From: a virus
DNA length: 26,312 bases
Reading direction: 5' to 3' (one strand)
IMG/VR virus record: IMGVR_UViG_3300033153_011138
Location: 1-26,312 of that record
In this document: one piece after another, positions 13,010-20,114 of the stretch
How positions within the stretch are numbered: position 1 is the first letter of the stretch
Layout of the letters: each line of letters opens with the position of its first letter
Notes under the pieces: generated by a model
The model's database searches: none
What the model was told of the DNA's origin: nothing
Seen by the model: only the letters and a program-made list of their open reading frames with translations
Translations under genes and position numbers: made by a program

Positions 13010-14636
13010 ATTTGTCTAAGTGAGATTTTGCTTTTGCCATCAAACCACCACCATTTCTTTTCTTGGGGGCCTGTCTGACAGGTTCCCAAGGTTTATTAGC
13101 AACAAATGCTCTGTACATTCTAGCACAATCACAAGGATCTTTGAATGTTTCAGATTCAACTTCTTTTCCATCTTCCCAGTAATGCCTTTCGAATGCTCTT
13201 ATTGAATTTAAACAATGTGGCATAATAAACATATCAGGTTCATTAAATTTTGAAACAGGTAATTCTATATTGTACTTAAATGACTTTCTTATGTTGTCTC
13301 TCTGGACTTGAATCTTTTCCAAAGGAGGATAGTTAAAAATAATTCCATGTCTTTGATACTCCATTACAATCCCATCTGATTTTTTGGAATAATCAGAAGT
13401 GTGATTTTTTGCAAATTGAGGATCTATAATTCTACCAACTACATTCAATCCAAATTCTTGTCCATCTAAAAGCTTAATTATGCTGGAAACATCTTCTGGA
13501 CCAAGTTTGCATACCAATCTATTTCTTAATTCGTCATAATTACCACGTAGGGAAGCGTATGTTGGCCATTCGTTATATAAGACATGCTTTGATATGCCTA
13601 AATCATTTGGAGGCGTTATAGCCCACCATTGGATGAATGGGTAATATTTATCATGAGGGTCCATCACAGTATAACAATTCCACAACTTTGTACTTGGAGC
13701 ATTTAAATCAAAATCTCTTACATGAACTAATTTATCAAAATTCGGATAAAGCTTACCAGACTTTCCAAGACTTTTACCATAAACACGAGCTTCCACTTCA
13801 TCCAGGGGAACCAAGGATATATAATCCTTAATTGCTTCTGGAGTCATCAAACCCCTTTTAGTTCCCTTGGAATTTAATTTTCCAGTCTTGATACAATTGT
13901 CATGAAGTGTAGCTGTAACAGTGATTACGGTAGCACCCTTTTCTTGGAAATCTTTTAACACATCTATCATTGGTCCTGCATTAAGAGGGGTCTGTGTAAA
14001 TAATAAAACTCCACCATGCATATGTCTAGAAGTAAAAGCTCCTACTAATTGTGGTTTTGGTGGTTCATCTATCCAGTGAAAGGATATTAGTGGACCCTCG
14101 AATTCATCTGGATCTTGGTTAAAAGTCAACACATCTCCATCCCATCCAGTATCAGTTTCGTATATTCTATCGTAACCTTTTCCACCTTTCATACAATTGT
14201 ATCTAGATGTAGGCCACCACTTACTTATTTCTGTTTTGATAGGTCCAGAATTATCTGTGTTTTGAGCAGTACCAACAATGCGAAATCTTTTTACAGGTTC
14301 ACCAATTTTAACCAGTTCACCATTCTCATCATATTCATTTGCAGTGAATGGCCATTTTTTGTAAACAGGATAATCAAAATATTCTGGATCATTATCCCAA
14401 ACAATATTCCTGGCAATCACAGCAGCTATTGCAGTTTTCCCTAATTTATTAGCACACTGCAAATTTATAATTAAAGTTTTCCCTGGCTTATTAAACTCAC
14501 CAATTTTTATTATAGCATCTTCCAATGCTCCAGTTGGTACAAATGGGGTTACTTCTGATTCTTTCACACCTTCATTAACATCTGCATGGAATTGTGCTAA
14601 TAATTCAGATATCTTATTCTTCGGTTGCTTCAACAT
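12975..14636 (-). CDS. terL: Terminase large subunit
   Basis: A 553-aa protein with both terminase domains. The ATPase has Walker A ANKLGKT (62-68), close to the 'NxxGKT' of phage terminases, and Walker B ISFHWIDE (184-191) followed by PP, with TQTP (about 214-217) as the coupling motif. The nuclease domain has Asp326 in VMDPHDK, Asp405 in RIIDPQ and Asp503 in DCARMY. It cuts concatemers and drives DNA into the prohead through the portal. ATG 14636 is chosen: GGGGAGG lies nine bases upstream, and the in-frame TTG at 14654 would overlap it. It overlaps the TerS gene by 23 nt. Confidence 0.92.
   Translation of the reverse strand: MLKQPKNKISELLAQFHADVNEGVKESEVTPFVPTGALEDAIIKIGEFNKPGKTLIINLQCANKLGKTAIAAVIARNIVWDNDPEYFDYPVYKKWPFTANEYDENGELVKIGEPVKRFRIVGTAQNTDNSGPIKTEISKWWPTSRYNCMKGGKGYDRIYETDTGWDGDVLTFNQDPDEFEGPLISFHWIDEPPKPQLVGAFTSRHMHGGVLLFTQTPLNAGPMIDVLKDFQEKGATVITVTATLHDNCIKTGKLNSKGTKRGLMTPEAIKDYISLVPLDEVEARVYGKSLGKSGKLYPNFDKLVHVRDFDLNAPSTKLWNCYTVMDPHDKYYPFIQWWAITPPNDLGISKHVLYNEWPTYASLRGNYDELRNRLVCKLGPEDVSSIIKLLDGQEFGLNVVGRIIDPQFAKNHTSDYSKKSDGIVMEYQRHGIIFNYPPLEKIQVQRDNIRKSFKYNIELPVSKFNEPDMFIMPHCLNSIRAFERHYWEDGKEVESETFKDPCDCARMYRAFVANKPWEPVRQAPKKRNGGGLMAKAKSHLDKFTGHVKSIGLH
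13062..13096 (+). terminator. Candidate terminator of the + strand arm
   Basis: Bases 13062-13075 pair with 13077-13090 in a near-continuous stem: CTTGGG with CCCAAG, two G-U pairs, then CCTGTC with GACAGG. The two wobble pairs exist only in + strand RNA; in - strand RNA they become C-A mismatches, so the fold favours rightward transcripts. GTTTATT follows, a poor but present T-rich exit. It lies about 50 bases past the last + strand stop and inside the terminase gene. Confidence 0.45.
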
Positions 14637-15246
14637 AATCAATAGCCTCCCCAATTGCCAAATTAAATTCTGCCAACGCTAAATCTTTTTGATTTGCAGG
14701 AATATACTTGCTTATAATGTAAATTGTTTGTTGGGTAATTTTTTTAAGGGTAATGTTCACATTAACATCTTGAGTGATGGCTGCTAAGTTTGGTGCAAAT
14801 TTATCCATTAACTTTGCAAGCATGGTGACACTATTTTTTTCGAGTTGAGCAGAAGGCATTTCTATTTCATGGGTATTGCCGCATTCTGGGTTATCGCATA
14901 CTATAGCATGCATCCTCTTACATTTAGGGCATTTAACTTGCCAAACATTTACAACTGGATTTCTCATTGCAATCTTGTAAGCATTGTTAAACACTGAGAC
15001 GTGAAATGTAGATACACCGCTTTTAACTAAACCAGGAGTAGCTTTTTCAATATCTGCATTAACACAGGCTATAACTTTTTTAAAATCAGTGTGGCTTTTT
15101 GGAAGGACTTTGTTCCAGTTTGCGTAGTCTCCAGTAGTTGCTTCCAACTCTTGTTTATTGCCAAAATTTTTTACATTCACATCTCTAGCTTTTTGGGCAT
15201 TAGTCCTTGGCCCCTTCTTGTACTGCTTTGATACTTTGTGCTGCAC
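14614..15246 (-). CDS. Probable terminase small subunit with zinc ribbon
   Basis: A 210-aa protein directly upstream of and overlapping the large subunit. It starts at GTG 15246, five bases after AGAAGG. The N-terminus is basic (QHKVSKQYKKGPRTNAQKAR) and could bind DNA. A zinc-ribbon-like insert occupies the middle: C106-x2-C109 (KCPKCK) and C117-x4-C122 (CDNPEC). The C-terminal part is helical and fits oligomerisation. TerS identity rests on position, size and the basic N-terminus, not on sequence similarity I can name. A zinc ribbon is not a usual TerS feature. Confidence 0.6.
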   Translation of the reverse strand: MQHKVSKQYKKGPRTNAQKARDVNVKNFGNKQELEATTGDYANWNKVLPKSHTDFKKVIACVNADIEKATPGLVKSGVSTFHVSVFNNAYKIAMRNPVVNVWQVKCPKCKRMHAIVCDNPECGNTHEIEMPSAQLEKNSVTMLAKLMDKFAPNLAAITQDVNVNITLKKITQQTIYIISKYIPANQKDLALAEFNLAIGEAIDYVEATEE

Positions 15247-15298
15247 ATTTGCCTTCTTTCATTTTAACTCAATTAGAGTTGCTACATATATAATATAA

Positions 15299-15496
15299 TT
15301 AACGAAACGAACTATATCTAAACGAATTGCTGTGATAACTTTTGTGGTAAGTTGCAGGCTTTGCAAGTGAACCATTTGTTACAGGTCCGTACCCACACAC
15401 ACCATCGCCAAGCGCATATTCACCTAGTGGTTTGTATGACAACGCAAAAACCAATACAGCTACAGCAAATATAATTGCACATATTTTCTTAAACAT
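15299..15496 (-). CDS. Small membrane or exported protein in holin position
   Basis: A 65-aa protein starting at ATG 15496, six bases after GAGGAGG. One hydrophobic segment (about residues 4-22, KICAIIFAVAVLVFALS) follows a Lys-Lys start and could be a signal anchor or cleavable signal peptide. The remainder is short, Gly/Tyr/Ser-rich and ends SFRYSSFR. It lies between the fibre-like gene and TerS, where T7 encodes its holin, so a lysis role is possible by synteny only. Downstream, 15247-15298 is AT-rich and has no gene. Confidence 0.55.
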   Translation of the reverse strand: MFKKICAIIFAVAVLVFALSYKPLGEYALGDGVCGYGPVTNGSLAKPATYHKSYHSNSFRYSSFR

Positions 15497-15510
15497 AATC
15501 CCCTCCTCTA

Positions 15511-16791
15511 TTAATGTACCACACAAACTAAATCAGGATCTCCGCCTGTGCGGTAGAAGTCACCAACTGCCAAACCGCCGCCTGCTGCTGCAGCATTATT
15601 TGCATGAGCTGGTAGTCCTATAACAGCCATTGCGCCATTTACTTTTGTATCACCATTGATATACAACTTTTCGCTAGTTTGAGAAACACCATCACCAATG
15701 GCAACATTACCAGCACTAGACATATTCATCTTTATGCCGGTACTCAAGTTGTACCAAGTGAATTGGCCAGCATTCCAAACACCTACCGACTGATCCCAAG
15801 TATCTACATCAGCATTCCTACCAGAGCCAATATCTTTTATCCTAAATCCATATTTATTACTTGAGTTATGTTTAACCATTAAGTTTGCTACTTGGTCGGT
15901 AATTCCGCCAACCCCTACAGGGTTTGCAAAATATGTGTTATCACCATACATAATTGCGCTTATCGTTGGCGAGCTACCCGGCACTGTATCAGTAGTGTAA
16001 AAGTTAAACGCCGAACCTCTTGTTGAGTCCGTGAACCCTTGTGTTGCAACGGCTATGAATTGTGCACTAACATTATAACTACTATCACCATATCCATAAA
16101 ATGCAAATTGTCCTAATGGGTCTGAGCTATTGATATTAGTCGGGCTTGATAATGAACCTCTTGATTTATACATTGCAGCTAAACTCGAAATTGCGTTATT
16201 AGAAGGAGCGTATAACTTAAACCCCTTTGCAGCATTGTAACAAAGAAATTCACCATTTCCAGGACTAATACCATTTGCATCAACATGCATACACTCAGTC
16301 ATACCGAGCGCACCTGTTGGTGTTAGATACATTTGATAATTACACCCTTGTGTAGAGTCTGTCCAATCTTCAGTCGGTACAACAGCTATTTCGGAACCCA
16401 ATCCATACGCAGAACCATTCCAGCCCCAAGATCTATAATTCCAGAAGTCATCAGCAGAAGTCCCAAGCGCACCATAAGCCTGTATTGGTAATGGGTTGTC
16501 ATACGTCCCCCTGGATCTATAAAAATTCATATGGTTTACGTCGTCTGTTTTTTCGGAATTTCCATACATACTAAAATTGACACTATTAGGATTGCTAGGT
16601 GCTCTAATAGTAAAAGTGTCTTGCCCTATGGTAAGCTTGCTTGCGTAAGCTGACAGAATAGAGTCGTAAGAATCAGCCCAATTCCTAACTCCATTTGGTG
16701 CATCTCCTCTTTCTGGAATGTACCATCCATTAATTTGTTTTTCTCCAATTGCCAATGTTACGATTAAAAATAATAGTAGAAAACTTTTCAT
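15511..16791 (-). CDS. Fibre-like protein with signal peptide
   Basis: A 426-aa protein with three fibre hallmarks: two copies of a roughly 80-residue repeat beginning YRSRG or YKSRG (about 90-171 and 208-283, each with a TDST segment), then AGNVAIGDG and EKLYINGDTKVNG (about 360-386), and a terminal AAAAGGGLAVGDFYRTG as in many phage fibre tips. Residues 1-16 (MKSFLLLFLIVTLAIG) look like a cleavable signal peptide with an A-x-G site, unusual for a virion protein. It could be a receptor-binding fibre, or a fibre-derived protein exported to the periplasm or surface. It starts at an ATGA overlap with the receiver gene, behind AAAGGAG. Confidence 0.75.
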   Translation of the reverse strand: MKSFLLLFLIVTLAIGEKQINGWYIPERGDAPNGVRNWADSYDSILSAYASKLTIGQDTFTIRAPSNPNSVNFSMYGNSEKTDDVNHMNFYRSRGTYDNPLPIQAYGALGTSADDFWNYRSWGWNGSAYGLGSEIAVVPTEDWTDSTQGCNYQMYLTPTGALGMTECMHVDANGISPGNGEFLCYNAAKGFKLYAPSNNAISSLAAMYKSRGSLSSPTNINSSDPLGQFAFYGYGDSSYNVSAQFIAVATQGFTDSTRGSAFNFYTTDTVPGSSPTISAIMYGDNTYFANPVGVGGITDQVANLMVKHNSSNKYGFRIKDIGSGRNADVDTWDQSVGVWNAGQFTWYNLSTGIKMNMSSAGNVAIGDGVSQTSEKLYINGDTKVNGAMAVIGLPAHANNAAAAGGGLAVGDFYRTGGDPDLVCVVH

Positions 16792-17402
16792 ACATACTCC
16801 TTTAACTTTTCAATTTCTATTGATTTATTAAAATAAGACCCTGTATACTCTTCTGGCTTGTCAGATGCACTGTAAAGATGGAACGGTATATCAATAGATT
16901 GATCCTTGCAAAAGTTGCACAGATCTATTCCTAATGGCTTACGATTATGCATAAGATCGCTAAATATTATATCAGGATTAGAATACAACAGCTCATACTT
17001 TGCATTAACAAAACTTTTAGCAACTCTGAAAGACAAATCCTCGTCGCATCTAAGTAATTTTCTTTTAATAAGATCAATACTGCTATCTTCATCATCATAT
17101 ATCAACACTGTTCTTTTTTTTCTTCTAGCAACTTTAAAATGGGTAACAATGTCATTTTGATAATCTTCAGCTTTTTGAATATGATTATCCATTTTTGAAC
17201 TCAAATGTTTTAGACTGTTTCCAAGTATTTCGAAATCTTTACTATTCCCAACTTCCCATAATTTAAACTCTGCCTTTGACAACATAGTATCATGCTTTTT
17301 ACAAGTCTTTTCGGACATTGTTGTTTTAAGCCACCACACAGCCACAAGACAAAATAAAGTTTTGGTAACTTCTGATGCTGTAATATCTGTAAACCATTCC
17401 AT
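16788..17402 (-). CDS. Membrane-anchored response-regulator receiver protein
   Basis: A 204-aa protein with three parts. A transmembrane helix (about 12-26, VTKTLFCLVAVWWL) is followed by a charged, probably coiled-coil linker (35-95) ending RRKKR. The C-terminal REC domain (97-204) has VLIYDDED (acidic pocket Asp103-Asp104), IIFSDLM with phosphoacceptor Asp149, PFHLYSAS with Ser178 at the Thr/Ser switch site, and FNKS with Lys193. All CheY key positions are filled, though Lys is followed by Ser instead of Pro and the last stretch is short. The basic residues after the helix place REC in the cytoplasm. No kinase or output domain is present. It is coupled to the fibre-like gene by ATGA. Confidence 0.75.
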   Translation of the reverse strand: MEWFTDITASEVTKTLFCLVAVWWLKTTMSEKTCKKHDTMLSKAEFKLWEVGNSKDFEILGNSLKHLSSKMDNHIQKAEDYQNDIVTHFKVARRKKRTVLIYDDEDSSIDLIKRKLLRCDEDLSFRVAKSFVNAKYELLYSNPDIIFSDLMHNRKPLGIDLCNFCKDQSIDIPFHLYSASDKPEEYTGSYFNKSIEIEKLKEYV

Positions 17403-17414
17403 CCAGGTGTCCTT

Positions 17415-17474
17415 TTAATGTATGATCGATAGTAAAATAGTAAGCACAGCTAGTAAGGTAATTATCTTGTTCAT
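17415..17474 (-). CDS. 19-aa hydrophobic micropeptide
   Basis: ATG 17474 follows AAAGGA by five bases. The peptide MNKIITLLAVLTILLSIIH is a basic start plus one hydrophobic helix. It fills the 81-bp gap between two genes, and the ribosome binding site of the next gene overlaps its end. Its start resembles the MNKIF signal sequence of the gene just upstream, so it may be a decayed copy of that signal peptide or a true membrane peptide. Confidence 0.4.
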   Translation of the reverse strand: MNKIITLLAVLTILLSIIH

Positions 17475-17483
17475 AGTTATCCT

Positions 17484-18059
17484 TTATTGTAATTTTACAG
17501 GTTTAGCAGTTCTTTGGTCGAATTGAAATATTAATTTGAGTGGTGCACCATCTTTGTTGAGTCCGCCAAGACTTTTCGCCCAAGGTCTAATTAGCACATC
17601 CCATTCAGGAGAGAATTGCCTTCGTTGAATTGCGTAACCAATTATTTGTGATGTATCGGATGCTTGATTCCATGATCTAGTAAGCGTACCACTTGAATTA
17701 ATACTACCAGCAGTGCCAACTCCAAAACTATCAGCACACATAGTGTCTACTATAAACCTGTCCTCTTTTGCAAAAATAGTATCTCTTTTTCCAGCACTGT
17801 CTTTTGAAAATGTCCCAGTCTGGAAACCCCATTCGAAATTTACGCTATCATTTTTAAACCCAGCTTCAGCAGTGTCATTGCATTTAACTGTAATTTTAAG
17901 ATTCTCATATCTAGACATTGGGAGGAATCCACCATAATAAATTGTAGCAGAATCCAGCGTATCAGTTATAATACTGGTGTCACCATATCCATTCCAATTC
18001 AAATCTATTGAATAGCTCATTGAGATTAACATGGCGAAGATTAAAAATATTTTATTCAC
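17484..18059 (-). CDS. Exported beta-rich protein, unknown function
   Basis: A 191-aa protein. GTG 18059 is chosen because AAAGGTGG then lies about six bases upstream; an in-frame GTG at 18068 is inside that site. Residues 1-17 (MNKIFLIFAMLISMSYS) look like a cleavable signal peptide. The mature part is rich in Asp, Ser and Thr and probably beta-structured (YGDTSIITDTLDSATIYYGG; LKITVKCND). Four further cysteine or tryptophan-bearing segments show no catalytic pattern. Location among virion genes suggests a structural or host-envelope role. It overlaps the preceding gene by 8 nt. Confidence 0.6.
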   Translation of the reverse strand: MNKIFLIFAMLISMSYSIDLNWNGYGDTSIITDTLDSATIYYGGFLPMSRYENLKITVKCNDTAEAGFKNDSVNFEWGFQTGTFSKDSAGKRDTIFAKEDRFIVDTMCADSFGVGTAGSINSSGTLTRSWNQASDTSQIIGYAIQRRQFSPEWDVLIRPWAKSLGGLNKDGAPLKLIFQFDQRTAKPVKLQ

Positions 18060-18258
18060 TTTTACCACCTTTAAAAAGTTTAAAAAATCGTTTTCCAGTA
18101 TTTATAAAAGGCTCTACAACAAGATCCATAAAAAGATCATCAATAGGCCACTTAGAAGCTTTGCAGCAAAAATTAAATATTAAGTAAAAAAGGTAAGCTG
18201 CAATAATAATCCAATTCCCCATAAAAACATTAATTATCAAATCGTTTGTATCTGGCAT
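18052..18258 (-). CDS. Small single-pass membrane protein
   Basis: A 68-aa protein starting at ATG 18258 in a TAATG overlap, with a GGGGGG ribosome binding site. One transmembrane helix (about 14-33, GNWIIIAAYLFYLIFNFCC) is followed by a basic amphipathic tail (NTGKRFFKLFKGGK). It is small enough for a holin or pinholin, but no family is recognised. It is the first gene of a run of six membrane or exported products. Confidence 0.55.
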   Translation of the reverse strand: MPDTNDLIINVFMGNWIIIAAYLFYLIFNFCCKASKWPIDDLFMDLVVEPFINTGKRFFKLFKGGKSE

Positions 18259-20114
18259 TATTGCCCCCCTTGAGCTTTGTTGTAAAAATTAATTAATTCA
18301 TCTAACTCGCTACCTCTTTTTATATCAATAGCCTTGTCACCAATTTTTTTAAGAAGCCCTATTTTACCACCAGTGCTACCAGCTTTTTCAATTAAACTCA
18401 TACCCCTTGCGTCGCCAACAGCTCTTGTTGCTATTTCAGCATATTTAGCTTCTTTGAATAGATCAACTCCAGTTAACTCTTTTACTCTTTTAAATGTAGC
18501 TTTCATGCCTTTATCACTATTTGACTGTACAGCGGTTTTGAATAAAGACGCACCACGTTCAACGGCACCACTTTTTGGATCAACAACTTGACCAAGCTTC
18601 TTGTTAAAAAAGCTAATCAAATCTTTAAGCTCTCCATATTCTTTGCTAACTTCTTTATACCCTTTTCCAAGTCTAGTCTCTAGCATATCATCTATGTGAC
18701 CTTTTGCGTTCATTACTATTGCTTCTGCCATTGCAACATTAGGCTTAACAGCATTACCTTTGGCGTCTGCTATAAAACTTCCTAATGCAGACTTGGCAAT
18801 ATTTAATTGCTCTACAGTAGGACTATCTCCAAGACCTTTTAATATTTTATATGATTTTTCAACAAGTTCATTTTGACCAGGAGCCTTGCTTACTCCTTTG
18901 ATAATTCCCCTTTTTTTCCCTTTTTTCCCAACTTCTGTAATTCCTATCCCCAGTACTTCTTTTGTTTTTTTATTAAACATAGAGAGTAAATCAGAAGCAT
19001 CCACAGTCTCACTCTTAGCAGTACCTAACACTTCCTTAACCTTTGTACCAAGATTTTTTTTCAGTTGAGCTAACTTATCCATAGCTTCAACACCTTTGGT
19101 ATTATAGGCATAGTCTAGTGCTGGTATGTTTTGTGGATTATCACTAACAGACTGTGCAACTTTTGCGTAATTAGTAAAAGGAGTATCACCAGCTTTTAAA
19201 GGTTCCGACAGTATTGACCTGTCACCTTCTTTAATTCTTCCAAATACTTTTTCGCCCAATGTTTTTTTAGGAGCAGCAGAAGGAAGGAATTCTTGTTCAC
19301 CAATTTTAAATCCTTTTTCAACAGAGCTTTTAACCTCTTTAGCACTAACTTGTTGAAAGGCTTCCTTGGCCATGTTTTCAGCAACTTCTTCAGTCACATC
19401 TTTTCCAAATTTTTTAAGAATTGCCTGTTTTATTCCAGGGATTGCTTTTGAAGCTCCAAGAGTAGCAAGGTCTATAGCAGTGTTTAGAGCTATGTCTTTT
19501 ATGGCCCCCTCAACTCCACCCTCTTCAAATGCTTGTGGAATAAACGGAACGTTTGCGAGTGCTCCCTGCCCAAGTGTTGCGAGTACTCCAGACCCAGGTG
19601 CTAAAGTGCTAGCCACTCCACCAGCAACAGCTTTTACTCCAAATTCGCCTACAGGTTTTGATCTTTCAAATTGTTCTTTTGCTTCTGGAGTCATAGGCCT
19701 TGGTTCAGATGGTTTTTCAAAATCTCTTGGAATATCTACTTGTGGTTTTTCTGGAATACCTAATCTTTCACCACCCATTCCAGGAACCTTTCCTAATGTC
19801 CGAGCTCCAAATTTACCGATACCTTCGGCAACACCAGTTGCAAGACCTCCAGCAGTTGCAATAGGCTCCTTGAAAGCTCCACCAACAAAGTCTTGAGTTT
19901 TTCCGACAAATGATTCTTTGGCTTGAGCTTCAACTTCTGAACGAGGCATCTCTATTCCACCAATATTAATAGTATCTTCTTTTTCTTCAGGAGCAGCTTC
20001 CGGGACTATATCACTAAAATCTCCAGCAGCTTCAAGTTGTTTGAATTTACGAAAAGTAGATTCTTTGTCCATGCCACGTTTTTTGGCTTCTCTTATAAAT
20101 TCTTCTTTAGTCAT
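18258..20114 (-). CDS. Large putative internal virion protein
   Basis: A 618-aa protein from ATG 20114, which overlaps the previous stop codon; further-upstream starts lie inside that gene without a ribosome binding site. It opens with a short charged helical domain (MTKEEFIREAKKRG) and an acidic linker. Gly/Ala-rich hydrophobic stretches follow (about 75-120 and 155-230, e.g. GGVASTLAPGSGVLATLG), then a long helical, lysine-rich C-terminal half. The mixture of membrane-active-looking segments and helices resembles ejected internal proteins of podoviruses (T7 gp15 and gp16 by role). No lytic transglycosylase motif is seen. The assignment is by context. Confidence 0.55.
   Translation of the reverse strand: MTKEEFIREAKKRGMDKESTFRKFKQLEAAGDFSDIVPEAAPEEKEDTINIGGIEMPRSEVEAQAKESFVGKTQDFVGGAFKEPIATAGGLATGVAEGIGKFGARTLGKVPGMGGERLGIPEKPQVDIPRDFEKPSEPRPMTPEAKEQFERSKPVGEFGVKAVAGGVASTLAPGSGVLATLGQGALANVPFIPQAFEEGGVEGAIKDIALNTAIDLATLGASKAIPGIKQAILKKFGKDVTEEVAENMAKEAFQQVSAKEVKSSVEKGFKIGEQEFLPSAAPKKTLGEKVFGRIKEGDRSILSEPLKAGDTPFTNYAKVAQSVSDNPQNIPALDYAYNTKGVEAMDKLAQLKKNLGTKVKEVLGTAKSETVDASDLLSMFNKKTKEVLGIGITEVGKKGKKRGIIKGVSKAPGQNELVEKSYKILKGLGDSPTVEQLNIAKSALGSFIADAKGNAVKPNVAMAEAIVMNAKGHIDDMLETRLGKGYKEVSKEYGELKDLISFFNKKLGQVVDPKSGAVERGASLFKTAVQSNSDKGMKATFKRVKELTGVDLFKEAKYAEIATRAVGDARGMSLIEKAGSTGGKIGLLKKIGDKAIDIKRGSELDELINFYNKAQGGQ

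Noticed and set aside
12715-13089. 124-codon open frame on the - strand across the convergent junction
   Set aside because: It overlaps both the last + strand gene and the terminase C-terminus in another frame; there is no ribosome binding site and the composition is shadow-like.
14115-14444. 109-codon open frame on the + strand
   Set aside because: It is antisense to the conserved ATPase part of the terminase and lacks any start signal.
15200-15262. 20-codon ORF on the - strand starting just before the TerS gene
   Set aside because: It has no ribosome binding site of its own, and it overlaps the GTG-started TerS frame, which has a good site.
15270-15310. AT-rich patch upstream of TerS resembling a -10 box (TATATT on the - strand)
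   Set aside because: No acceptable -35 at 16-18 bp was found, and the region is AT-rich by nature, so a promoter cannot be supported.
19366-19896. 176-codon open frame on the + strand
   Set aside because: It is antisense to the 618-aa late protein; the Pro/Ser/Ala-rich translation is a mirror of Gly/Ala-rich codons on the coding strand, with no start signals.
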